From: Candidatus Butyricimonas faecavium
GTDB taxonomy: Bacteria; Bacteroidota; Bacteroidia; Bacteroidales; Marinifilaceae
Reading direction: 5' to 3'
Assembly (NCBI GenBank): GCA_944321125.1
Contig: CALUKD010000024.1
Location: 1 to 58,292, forward strand
Length of the DNA stretch: 58,292 nucleotides
Below, one piece after another: positions 35,297 to 42,858 of this stretch; position 1 is the stretch's first letter; each line of letters begins with the position of its first letter. The notes under the pieces were generated by a model. It was given only the letters and a program-made list of their open reading frames with translations. It was not told where the DNA came from and searched no databases. Position numbers and translations under genes: made by a program.

Positions 35297-36571
35297 TTAA
35301 AAATTAATTCCAATACCCGTGGAGAACGTGAAAGAGTAAGGTTTAAAATCTATTTCCGCACTCTTACTCAAAGATTGTAAATAATATTTGAATCCCGGTT
35401 CAACTTTTATGTGAATTGATTTCGAAAGGGGATATTCGATTCCGAAACCGATATTCGTACTGATATTAAACGTTCTGATATCTTCGGCTTCTCCCATAAG
35501 TTCTTTCTTCCCATTGTAATTCACGTAAGTATGGTTACGTATCATAAAATTGGCACCAAATCCACCTAACACGCTAAATTTTACTTTATTATCATTTAAA
35601 TGGTAACGAAAGATCAAAGGTATCTCGATGGCATCGAATTGTTGCTCAATACTTCCTTCTTCGTCTTGTTCTGTTTTTAAAGAGACAAAATTCTCGGGAG
35701 AAGAAACAGTTGCGTTAGCTTTGTTTTTCACACTACCAAGCGGAGTATATGCATGAGTATTAGCATTATACGATACCATGTTCGAACGAGGCACATAAAC
35801 TTGTGCATCATCCGTTTTTTGTCCTATGCGGGAATACCCCAAACCGGTTTCAATGGAGATTCTCTTTGTTGGTTTAACTGCAAAAGTCAACCCTCCACCT
35901 ACATTGAAAATACCACTCATTTGACTGCTTTCATATTGAGCGGAACGAGCATTGGAGCTGCTTGCTTTATAACTACCGGATGAATATCCGGGGGAGACAT
36001 ATCCTCCCACGGTAAACATTTTAATGTCTTCGGATTTCACTTTATTCGTTGTCTTTACCGTGGGTGTACTTTTTCCATCCAAGAGTTCTGCGTATTTACG
36101 TTGATTTTCTATCGCATTTTGATTTACCAAAGGGATAAATTCCGTACGAACGGAGGACTTTTTCAATTCTCCCTCTGGCTGATCGTTTTCCAAACTGATT
36201 AAAGTGGAAGCGAAAACTGGGACCGGGGCAAGATGTTCAATATATTCTTCTCTTTTTTTCTTTATCTCTGGTATTGAATGAGGAGTAGAGATAAATGCTA
36301 ATATCTTGTTATTATCCTGATCATTAACGCTTGTATTTAGAGTTGCGATAGATGTTGGAGTATAAATATTAGTATGTTTGCTTTGCATGAAAAATCCCAC
36401 ACCAAATAGCAATATTACTGCAGCAGCAATACCACTATACGTGTAAATTCGCCTTAGACGTTTTTGCTTCATCACGAAATGGGAGTTTATACCTTCCCAC
36501 ACTCGCGCTGGAGGCTCAACGGAAACTTGTTCCAAAGCGTTTTTAAATAATTTCTCAATCTTCTCACTCAT
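35297..36571 (-). CDS. anti-sigma factor with outer-membrane beta-barrel domain (Dma-like)
   Basis: This 424-residue protein has an unusual two-membrane layout. Residues 1-42 are a cytoplasmic segment like the sigma-binding part of anti-sigma factors (EKLFKNALEQVSVEPPARVW). Residues 44-62 form a transmembrane helix (TYSGIAAAVILLFGVGFFM), 63-184 a hydrophilic periplasmic linker, and about 185-424 an outer-membrane beta-barrel of PorT/OmpA-like type with alternating strands, ending in aromatic GIGINF. There is no signal peptide. Such proteins have been described in Bacteroides thetaiotaomicron as dual membrane-spanning anti-sigma factors that affect vesiculation. Its gene overlaps the sigma gene at 36564 by eight bases. 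Confidence 0.8.
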   Translation of the reverse strand: MSEKIEKLFKNALEQVSVEPPARVWEGINSHFVMKQKRLRRIYTYSGIAAAVILLFGVGFFMQSKHTNIYTPTSIATLNTSVNDQDNNKILAFISTPHSIPEIKKKREEYIEHLAPVPVFASTLISLENDQPEGELKKSSVRTEFIPLVNQNAIENQRKYAELLDGKSTPTVKTTNKVKSEDIKMFTVGGYVSPGYSSGSYKASSSNARSAQYESSQMSGIFNVGGGLTFAVKPTKRISIETGLGYSRIGQKTDDAQVYVPRSNMVSYNANTHAYTPLGSVKNKANATVSSPENFVSLKTEQDEEGSIEQQFDAIEIPLIFRYHLNDNKVKFSVLGGFGANFMIRNHTYVNYNGKKELMGEAEDIRTFNISTNIGFGIEYPLSKSIHIKVEPGFKYYLQSLSKSAEIDFKPYSFTFSTGIGINF

Positions 36572-37097
36572 CTCTCAAATATGCATTTACCTTCCTTTTC
36601 AAAATTTCTTTCGCCCGTGCCAAGTTAGATTTCGATGTACCGTCGGATATACCTAATAATGCGGCTATCTCTTTGTGTTGCATATCTTCCATGACATACA
36701 AATTGAAAACTAGCCGGTATTTCTCCGGTAATTGATTGACAAATTCGAACAACACCTCGGGAGGTATGTTCACATCGTCATCAACATCATCTTCATCCAC
36801 GACTTCCGGAACTTCTTCGACAACTTGCATGGATCGATTTTTCCTGAATTTTTCTAACGCCGTGTTGATAAAAATACGTTTCATCCAACCTTCGAAAGAA
36901 CCTTTTCCTTTGTATTGACTAATTGATTCTAATACTTTAATAAAACCATCTTGCAAATTATCTTCAGCTTCTTCGCGTGATTTGGAGTATTGGATACATA
37001 CGGCAAACATTTTAGCCGAGAACATATGATAAAGTTGTTCTCCCGCTTTTCTGTCTCCCTTTTTGCATCGGTCTACTATTTTGTCCAAATTACACAT
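36564..37097 (-). CDS. ECF RNA polymerase sigma factor paired with the dual-membrane anti-sigma factor
   Basis: This 177-residue sigma-70 family protein has region 2 at about 20-80 (YHMFSAKMFAVCIQYSKSREEAEDNLQDGFIKV, then GSFEGWMKRIFINTALEKFRK). An acidic linker follows (VDEDDVDDDVN). Region 4 is at about 113-170 (LPEKYRLVFNLYVMEDMQHKEIAALLGISDGTSKSNLARAK). The acidic linker and the position before a barrel-bearing anti-sigma factor set it apart from the FecI-type factor at 15791. It probably controls its own operon and perhaps the divergent lipoprotein gene. Confidence 0.92.
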   Translation of the reverse strand: MCNLDKIVDRCKKGDRKAGEQLYHMFSAKMFAVCIQYSKSREEAEDNLQDGFIKVLESISQYKGKGSFEGWMKRIFINTALEKFRKNRSMQVVEEVPEVVDEDDVDDDVNIPPEVLFEFVNQLPEKYRLVFNLYVMEDMQHKEIAALLGISDGTSKSNLARAKEILKRKVNAYLRDE

Positions 37098-37216
37098 TGA
37101 TAACTGTTGCTTAGATGCGCTATTTTATAAATGGTTGCGTTCACTACGCGAAAAAATGAAAAAAAAATCATTATCAACTAAAAAGCTCTCTTTTTTTTTG
37201 CATCGTATTGTTTTTT

Positions 37217-37230
37217 TGCGAATCTTCGCA
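37217..37230. promoter_or_regulatory. palindrome in the sigma/lipoprotein divergent region
   Basis: TGCGAA-TC-TTCGCA is a perfect 6+6 inverted repeat between the divergent sigma gene and the lipoprotein gene. It could be an operator or a small leader hairpin. A TTTG at 37197-37200 lies 20 bases upstream of AATCTTCG, a poor -7 match. Confidence 0.3.
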
Positions 37231-37291
37231 GCGTGAAATGAAAATATGTGGTGATAATCACGGAATATTTAAAACTATAAAACAACTAAAA

Positions 37292-38035
37292 ATGAAGACA
37301 ATTTCAAATTTAAAACAGTACGTAATTTTATTAATTGCGGCTTTCGCAATGACATCTTGTTTGGATAGTGATGATCCAGACTTCCAGTTCATCGGTGGTG
37401 GTGGATATATAATACAAGTTACCCCTACTACATTTTTTCCAATGATTGCAGCGTATACAAATGAGCCAATGACTGGATGTGAAATTTCTAATGGAAAAAC
37501 GAAAGTTTCATTGACAGATATTGAAGGTTATTCTAAAATGGGAGTTCAAACAGATCCTTCTTTACAACAAATGTATGCAACAGAATTAACAGATGTGACC
37601 GGTCAATACACATTAAAAGCTAATAATAGCGAAGGGAAAGAGGCTAGTACATGGATAAATCTTTCTGCTTCTAAGGGTATGGGGGTACTAGATGCAAAAA
37701 TTGAGTGCGGTAGCGATGGAAAAATTACCGCTTATTTTAAAATTGTTGAGGACGCAGACTACTATTACATTTTCTTACAAAAAAATAGTTATGATTTCAC
37801 CAAATATGGATTAAAATATTGGAGTGAAACAGACTTAAAGAAAGTAGAACCTGAAGCAGAAGGACAATATAAAGATTACTATAAGCTTACTCTTAATGTA
37901 GATGATTTATTATCTCCTTCTGTAGAACTTACTGCTGGAAAATATAGAGTTGTTACAGCTGCAGCAATTACAGGTACAACCTATGGTAATTTTGTTGTAT
38001 TGCAAGAAGGAACTTATGCAACCTATACAAAATAA
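37292..38035 (+). CDS. lipoprotein of unknown function
   Basis: This 247-residue protein has a lipoprotein signal (MKTISNLKQYVILLIAAFAMTSC; lipidated Cys23) followed by an acidic LDSDDPDFQF. The mature protein appears to have two beta-sandwich modules, one around 45-130 with TLKANNSEGKEA, the other 135-230 with ADYYYIFLQ and AGKYRVVTAAAITG, similar in style to fibronectin-type domains. I do not recognise a named family. The ATG at 37292 is chosen because it starts the signal peptide. The gene is divergent from the ECF sigma/anti-sigma pair and may be its target, which is inference. Confidence 0.72.
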   Translation: MKTISNLKQYVILLIAAFAMTSCLDSDDPDFQFIGGGGYIIQVTPTTFFPMIAAYTNEPMTGCEISNGKTKVSLTDIEGYSKMGVQTDPSLQQMYATELTDVTGQYTLKANNSEGKEASTWINLSASKGMGVLDAKIECGSDGKITAYFKIVEDADYYYIFLQKNSYDFTKYGLKYWSETDLKKVEPEAEGQYKDYYKLTLNVDDLLSPSVELTAGKYRVVTAAAITGTTYGNFVVLQEGTYATYTK

Positions 38036-38040
38036 GCAAG

Positions 38041-38096
38041 AATTTTGAAAATGTAAAAGCCGGAGGAAAACTTCCGGCTTTTACATTTTCAAAATT
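38041..38096. terminator. very long terminator hairpin
   Basis: Bases 38041-38066 pair with 38071-38096 over 26 positions, with one G-U pair and an AAAA loop. The GC-rich top (AAGCCGGAGG) sits on a long A/T stem. Tails of T on both sides suit either direction. It follows the lipoprotein stop codon by five bases. The rest of the gap to 38265 contains nothing I recognise. Confidence 0.8.
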
Positions 38097-38265
38097 TTGT
38101 ATGAATTAATTGAGTGTTAACGAACACATAAACCATGACAAAAAGCTTGCATACATTTAATTTATAATTCAAATTCGTTTCATCACACGTGTTTTAAACG
38201 TAGGGGAAACGGCTATAATTCGTTTATGGTGACTTATCTCGAAACAAACTCTCGCTTAATTCTTA

Positions 38266-40044
38266 TCAAATTGCTTTTGTCTTATTTCGCAACCAAGCTC
38301 TTTCCTGTTCTTCAAGATAAGGAGATACTTCTTGATAAACCCGTTCGTTGTAAGCATTTAACCAATCAATTTCTTCTTTAGTTAAAAGTTTAATTAATAG
38401 GGCAGAAGTATCGAAATAACAGAGAGTTATTGTTTCAAATTGATAAAATTCACCAAACTCATTCACTGTTTTAGGCTGACATACGATCAAGTTCTCGTGG
38501 CGAATACCATGTAATCCTTCCCGATATAATCCCGGTTCGTTAGAAGTGACCATACCTGGTAATATTTCCTGATTTTTTAAATCCGGACGAATAGATTGCG
38601 GTCCTTCATGTACATTGAGAAAATAACCGACCCCATGTCCAGTTCCGTGTCCAAAATTTCGAAGATTCATGTATAATGGCAACCTCGCAACTATATCAAT
38701 ATTACATCCTTTAGATCCTTTGGGAAAATACAACATACTAAGATCAATCATACCCTTCAAAACAAGCGTGTAATCCTCTTTTTCCAATTCAGTCAATTCG
38801 CCCAATGGCATCGTGCGGGTAATATCTGTCGTACCGTGCATGTATTGGGCCCCGGAATCCACGAGATATAATCCTTTTGGATGTATTTCCGATTGTTGTT
38901 CCGGTGTAGCAGAATAATGTGGTAGAGCCGCATTAGAGCCGTAAGCAGAAATACACCCAAAACTATCCGACACGTATTCTTTATCTTGTGAACGAAACCA
39001 AGTCAATTGCTCTGCAGCTTCCAATTCTGTTACAGGTTGTTGTAATAACCTATTTTCCAGCCAATAATAAAATTTAGACAAAGCAACTCCATCTTTTCGG
39101 CAAGCCAACCTAAATCCTTCCAATTCTGTCGCATTTTTTACAGCTTTCAGCAAAGGGATAGGAGAATCGATTTCACGCACCTCAAATTTTTTCGCCAGAT
39201 AATTAAAAACAGCATAGTTGCACGTATTAGTGTCCACGAAGTATACGTTTTCTTTCTTTTGTTCATCCAAGAAAAGGAATACATGATGATAATCATGTAG
39301 TTCAATCCCGTCTGTCGCTAATTGCCGTGCTATTTCTTGAGAAATCTTATCCAATTTAATAAACAAATGGGCTTTGTCTTTTTCTACAACAGCGTAAGAT
39401 ATGGCAACCGGGTTATAGGCGATATCATTACAACGAATGTTGTATAACCAAGCAATTTCATCCAAACAACTGAATAGCATGGCGTCACCATGATTGTCTC
39501 GTATAAATTCACGAATTTTACCAATTCGTTCTCCCGCAGATTCCCCGACATATTTTGTTTTCAAGCGAATTATTTTCTCCATGGGAAGAGCCGGACGGTC
39601 AAACCACATTTCACCCAACAAATCGATTTGCTCTTGAACCGTTATATTTTTAGGACCTAACACGTTTTTCAAGTTGCGTACATCACTAACAGACATACAA
39701 AAGCCATCAATTCCTACTTTATTTCCAGATTCAAGTACTTCTGCCAACCATTGGGGGTAATCTATAGCCCCGGGAATGCGCAATTTATGGAGTTTTATTC
39801 CGGAACCAGCCAATTCTCTCTCTGCTTGGATAAAATAGCGGGTGTCAGTCCATAATCCTGCCTCGTTTTTCGTTACTACAACAGTTCCGTATGATCCTGT
39901 AAAACCGGAGATCCATTTTCTCTGTTGCCATGGAGCGGAAAGATATTCGCTATTATGAGGATCTGTTCCGGATATGATATAAGCCGCAATATTTTCTCGA
40001 TCCATAATGCGTCTTAATTCAATTAATTTCTCTGGTATATTCAT
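38266..40044 (-). CDS. pepP: Xaa-Pro aminopeptidase (aminopeptidase P family, M24B)
   Basis: This 592-residue cytosolic metallopeptidase removes N-terminal residues preceding proline. Its layout is the three-domain eukaryotic-like one: creatinase-like domain I (1-~130), a second creatinase-like domain (~140-300), the pita-bread catalytic domain (~310-530) and a short C-terminal domain. The five metal ligands lie in LVDSGAQY (Asp), GTTDITRT (Asp), HGTGHGVGY (His), TSNEPGLY (Glu) and QFETITL (Glu). Bacterial PepP is usually about 440 residues, so this is the long form common in Bacteroidota. Its promoter and upstream region contain the TTACATTTGTAA-type sites described below. Confidence 0.93.
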   Translation of the reverse strand: MNIPEKLIELRRIMDRENIAAYIISGTDPHNSEYLSAPWQQRKWISGFTGSYGTVVVTKNEAGLWTDTRYFIQAERELAGSGIKLHKLRIPGAIDYPQWLAEVLESGNKVGIDGFCMSVSDVRNLKNVLGPKNITVQEQIDLLGEMWFDRPALPMEKIIRLKTKYVGESAGERIGKIREFIRDNHGDAMLFSCLDEIAWLYNIRCNDIAYNPVAISYAVVEKDKAHLFIKLDKISQEIARQLATDGIELHDYHHVFLFLDEQKKENVYFVDTNTCNYAVFNYLAKKFEVREIDSPIPLLKAVKNATELEGFRLACRKDGVALSKFYYWLENRLLQQPVTELEAAEQLTWFRSQDKEYVSDSFGCISAYGSNAALPHYSATPEQQSEIHPKGLYLVDSGAQYMHGTTDITRTMPLGELTELEKEDYTLVLKGMIDLSMLYFPKGSKGCNIDIVARLPLYMNLRNFGHGTGHGVGYFLNVHEGPQSIRPDLKNQEILPGMVTSNEPGLYREGLHGIRHENLIVCQPKTVNEFGEFYQFETITLCYFDTSALLIKLLTKEEIDWLNAYNERVYQEVSPYLEEQERAWLRNKTKAI

Positions 40045-40063
40045 GACTTTATTTTTTATTTTT

Positions 40064-40094
40064 CAAATGTAGAGTTTTTGTTTAATATAACAAA
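40064..40094 (-). promoter_or_regulatory. promoter of the aminopeptidase P gene
   Basis: On the minus strand, TTTG (40091-40094), a 19-base spacer and TACATTTG (40064-40071) form a perfect Bacteroidota promoter ending 19 bases before the start codon. The -7 box itself lies in a 10/12 match to the operator palindrome. Confidence 0.6.
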
Positions 40095-40105
40095 ATAGGA
40101 GAAAA

Positions 40106-40117
40106 TTACATTTGTAA
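40106..40117. promoter_or_regulatory. operator-like palindrome, site 1
   Basis: Exact TTACATTTGTAA, just upstream of the pepP -33 box. It is one of six related sites in this gap. Confidence 0.55.
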
Positions 40118-40140
40118 ATCACGAAGATGGAGTTACCGTA

Positions 40141-40152
40141 CTACATTTGTAA
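40141..40152. promoter_or_regulatory. operator-like palindrome, site 2
   Basis: CTACATTTGTAA, 11/12 match, starting 35 bases after site 1. Confidence 0.5.
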
Positions 40153-40185
40153 CATGTTTAATTGTTAATAAAAGGGGAGAGGGGT

Positions 40186-40197
40186 GTACAAATGTAA
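40186..40197. promoter_or_regulatory. operator-like palindrome, site 3
   Basis: GTACAAATGTAA, 11/12 match in the opposite orientation. A degenerate copy (TTACAAGTGTCA) follows at 40201-40212. Confidence 0.45.
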
Positions 40198-40598
40198 TTA
40201 TTACAAGTGTCAGTTAATTCAACGTATCCCTTGGATTAACAGTTGTAAACATATAAACTTATATTATTGAATATCAGTAAATAAATTTATAGTATATGAT
40301 ATTTATATTTAATAATGATTTAACCATAATGATGAATTTTGAATATATTCACTGTTAATTAGATTTAAATTGTAATACTAATTCGTTGATTTTCTGTGTT
40401 TAATACATGTATATATAAAGTTTAAGTATAGATATTATTTTTCATCTCGTATGCGTGTAAATCACTGATTAATAGTAATTAAAACATCAAACAAAGTATG
40501 CGATGCAATAAAAGGAAATCAATACGATGAATCATATTGATAACAAGTATATTACAACCATAAAATCTAAATTGACAAATATCATCATGAGTCGTTAG
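40198..40598. other. A+T-rich gap between the two operator clusters
   Basis: About 400 bases with very low G+C and no open frame of useful length, no clear hairpin and no tRNA-like fold. Only scattered half-sites (TGTAA, TTACA) of the operator motif are seen. It may be a spacer that permits looping between the two clusters, which is inference. Confidence 0.5.
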
Positions 40599-40610
40599 TT
40601 ACATTTGTAA
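40599..40610. promoter_or_regulatory. operator-like palindrome, site 4
   Basis: Exact TTACATTTGTAA, 22 bases before site 5 (start to start, about two helical turns). Confidence 0.6.
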
Positions 40611-40620
40611 TTAATACACA

Positions 40621-40632
40621 TTACAAATGTAA
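40621..40632. promoter_or_regulatory. operator-like palindrome, site 5
   Basis: TTACAAATGTAA, the exact reverse complement of sites 1, 4 and 6. It lies directly upstream of the -33 box of the regulator promoter. Confidence 0.6.
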
Positions 40633-40633
40633 T

Positions 40634-40664
40634 TTTGATTTCTCGACACGAATAATTACATTTG
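40634..40664 (+). promoter_or_regulatory. promoter of the XRE regulator gene
   Basis: TTTG (40634-40637), a 19-base spacer and TACATTTG (40657-40664) form a perfect Bacteroidota promoter. The -7 box is embedded in operator site 6, so a bound repressor would block it. Transcription would start near 40670, which argues for translation from the ATG at 40695 rather than at 40671. Confidence 0.65.
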
Positions 40665-40667
40665 TAA
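40656..40667. promoter_or_regulatory. operator-like palindrome, site 6, overlapping the -7 box
   Basis: Exact TTACATTTGTAA covering the -7 element of the regulator promoter, 28 bases before the chosen start codon. The position is ideal for autorepression. Confidence 0.6.
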
Positions 40668-40694
40668 CTCATGATTTTACAAAATAACAGACCT

Positions 40695-41129
40695 ATGCAA
40701 GAACGTTTGAATCAAATTATCGAGAAAAAAGGATTGACTGCAACAAAATTTGCCGCCATGATAGGAGTAAATGCCTCTACAATTTCCCATATTCTTGCAG
40801 GCAGGAATAAACCTGGTTTTGATATTATCAATAATATAGCTAAAACATTTCCGGATCTCAATCTGACTTGGTTAATTACGGGAAACGGATCAATGGATAA
40901 TTCTCCTGTACAAAAAGAAAAAAGTTCGGTTATATCTGAACCAACATTATTTGACATGGAACCGACGAAACAACAGACTGCATCTGTTATTCCTGATAAA
41001 AATGCAGAATTAAAAAAAACTAGAGATCCGCTTGCTTCTGTAGGATCTTTCACGCAACAAACCAAAAAAATAAAACGGATTATATTATTTTTTGAAGATG
41101 GTAGTTTTGAAGACTATGAAAAAGAATAA
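40695..41129 (+). CDS. XRE-family helix-turn-helix transcriptional regulator
   Basis: This protein has 144 residues from the chosen start. The N-terminal Cro/CI-type HTH domain (about 1-62) begins MQERLNQIIEKKGLTATKFA and contains GVNASTISHILAGRNKPG, the recognition helix region, then TWLITGNGSM. A flexible linker follows. The C-terminus has a conserved short strand motif (KRIILFFEDGSFEDYE) seen in related Bacteroidales proteins. The ATG at 40671 adds eight residues, but the promoter would make that start nearly leaderless, and homologues as I recall them begin at this second Met. Upstream lie three exact operator-like palindromes, so autoregulation is likely. Target genes may include pepP. 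Confidence 0.85.
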   Translation: MQERLNQIIEKKGLTATKFAAMIGVNASTISHILAGRNKPGFDIINNIAKTFPDLNLTWLITGNGSMDNSPVQKEKSSVISEPTLFDMEPTKQQTASVIPDKNAELKKTRDPLASVGSFTQQTKKIKRIILFFEDGSFEDYEKE

Positions 41130-41166
41130 AGCTACATTGTAGTTTTGTTCAATGTAGCTTTTGTTT
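41128..41166. terminator. bidirectional terminator between the XRE gene and pyrD
   Basis: A perfect 12-bp stem (41128-41139 with 41150-41161; AAAGCTACATTG) has a 10-base loop and T-rich tails on both sides. It overlaps the end of the regulator gene. Confidence 0.8.
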
Positions 41167-41175
41167 TTCTATTTC

Positions 41176-42081
41176 TTAGATCAAGCCAATAATTTCTTTC
41201 ACTGACTTGAAACCGTTTTGGTCTAAATAATCGTTAATACCATCAATTACTTTTATCGTTACAGTCGGATCAATAAAGTTTGCCGTTCCGATCTGAATGG
41301 CTGAGGCTCCAGCCAATAGGAATTCGAGCGCATCATTAGCACAACTTATTCCTCCCAAACCGACCACAGGAATTTTCACAACTTGAGCAACTTGCCAAAC
41401 CATACGAAGTGCCACAGGTTTCACGCAAGGACCACTCAATCCACCTGTAATTGTGCTTAATACAGGTTTTCGAGTTTTTACATTGACAGCCATTCCCATC
41501 AACGTGTTGATGAGTGATACCGAATCTGCGCCAGCCCCTTCCACAGCCAAAGCGATTTCTTGTATGCTTGTAACATTAGGTGATAATTTGACCATTAGGT
41601 GTTTTTTGTAAACTTTCCGAACTTCCTTAACTACCTCCGATGCTGAAACACAACTCGTTCCGAAAGCCATACCACCTTCTTTTACGTTAGGACAGGAAAT
41701 ATTCAGTTCGATGGCCGGGATATGATCCAAAGTGTTTATTTTTTCTGCCGTGGCAACATAATCGGCAATAGTTGAACCGGATACATTCACTAGTATATTA
41801 CTATTTATGTCTTTTATCGTTGGGTAAATATGCTCGATGAAATAGTCTACACCTTTATTCTGCAATCCCACGGCATTCAGCATTCCAGAAGGAGTTTCGG
41901 CCATACGAGGGTAAGGGTTGCCTTCACGATGTTTTAACGTTGTACCTTTCACGATAAAACCACCCAAGCGTTCTAGATCAATAAAATCTTGAAATTCAGT
42001 TCCATAACCGAAAGTTCCGGATGCTGTTAACACGGGATTTTTCAAAGATAAACCGTTGATATTTATATTTAAATCTGCCAT
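41176..42081 (-). CDS. pyrD: dihydroorotate dehydrogenase B, catalytic subunit
   Basis: This 301-residue class 1B enzyme of pyrimidine synthesis oxidises dihydroorotate to orotate with FMN and passes electrons through PyrK to NAD+. Motifs: [23 protein letters not shown] (about 124-134; this loop carries the catalytic cysteine in class 1), VKLSPNV, and the FMN-phosphate segments [21 protein letters not shown]. The open frame extends upstream, but MADLNINI at 42081 fits homologues. It overlaps the end of pyrK by 13 bases, so the two subunits are translationally coupled. Confidence 0.94.
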   Translation of the reverse strand: MADLNININGLSLKNPVLTASGTFGYGTEFQDFIDLERLGGFIVKGTTLKHREGNPYPRMAETPSGMLNAVGLQNKGVDYFIEHIYPTIKDINSNILVNVSGSTIADYVATAEKINTLDHIPAIELNISCPNVKEGGMAFGTSCVSASEVVKEVRKVYKKHLMVKLSPNVTSIQEIALAVEGAGADSVSLINTLMGMAVNVKTRKPVLSTITGGLSGPCVKPVALRMVWQVAQVVKIPVVGLGGISCANDALEFLLAGASAIQIGTANFIDPTVTIKVIDGINDYLDQNGFKSVKEIIGLI

Positions 42082-42830
42082 TTTAAATCTTTTATATTGA
42101 AAATAGGACCTTCCGTACACACACATTTATGACCTTCTTTCGTGTCGGTTACACAACAGAGACACGCTCCAATACCGCAAGCCATCGTGTTTTCCAAAGA
42201 TACTTCACAATTAATATTATTTTGATTCGCATACCCCGCAACTGCTTTCATCATCACTTCCGGACCACAACAAAAGATATGATCAAATTTTTCTTTCAAG
42301 ACAGAATGTTGCGTGACATATCCTTTTTCCCCGAAGGAACCGTCTTCAGTTGTGTAGTATACCGTAGCGTATTTTTCATACTCTTCTTTTCGAAGAATAT
42401 CTTTATCTGTTCGGGTACCGATCAACACGACAGGTGATAATCCCCGTGCTTTCATGAGCCGGGAGAGGTGCAACATGGGAGCAACCCCGCAACCGCCACC
42501 GATAAGTAAAGGTTTACCGGAAGTCGGGAGAGAAAAATGATTACCAAGAGGGAGCATCACGTTTACTTTATCTCCAATTTGTAGCTCGCCCAAGGTTGAC
42601 GTTCCACATCCTACAATTTTGATAAAAAGGTAGAGCAACCCGCGTGATTCATCTACGTCATGCACGGAAATCGGTCTCCTCAAAAAAGTTGATGGAGAGC
42701 GATCTACCCGTACATTCACGAATTGTCCCGGTTGAATTTCAGGTAATTCATCTGAATGTAATACCAACAAAATGGTGTCGTGATTTAATCTTTTGTTCTC
42801 GGTGACAGTGAAATCTATTAACTTCTTCAT
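42069..42830 (-). CDS. pyrK: dihydroorotate dehydrogenase B, electron-transfer subunit
   Basis: This 253-residue iron-sulfur flavoprotein has an FAD-binding barrel at 1-~100 ([19 protein letters not shown]) and an NAD-binding domain at ~105-210 ([27 protein letters not shown]). The C-terminal [2Fe-2S] cysteines lie in [14 protein letters not shown] and a later HKCVCTEG. It transfers electrons from PyrD to NAD+. The Met at 42830 is the chosen start; upstream residues overlap uvrA. It lies 28 bases after uvrA. Confidence 0.94.
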   Translation of the reverse strand: MKKLIDFTVTENKRLNHDTILLVLHSDELPEIQPGQFVNVRVDRSPSTFLRRPISVHDVDESRGLLYLFIKIVGCGTSTLGELQIGDKVNVMLPLGNHFSLPTSGKPLLIGGGCGVAPMLHLSRLMKARGLSPVVLIGTRTDKDILRKEEYEKYATVYYTTEDGSFGEKGYVTQHSVLKEKFDHIFCCGPEVMMKAVAGYANQNNINCEVSLENTMACGIGACLCCVTDTKEGHKCVCTEGPIFNIKDLKWQI

Positions 42831-42858
42831 ATTTAAATATTCCAAATGAGCATATTCG

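Noticed and set aside
40045-40670. CRISPR array or origin-like iterons in the pepP-XRE gap
   Set aside because: The repeats are only 12 bases, palindromic and irregularly spaced (22, 35, 45 and over 400 bases), with no spacer structure, no cas genes and no replication gene. Operators explain them better.
40671-40694. Start of the XRE regulator at the ATG at 40671
   Set aside because: The predicted transcript begins at about 40670, leaving no leader; the Met at 40695 fits both the promoter and the family.
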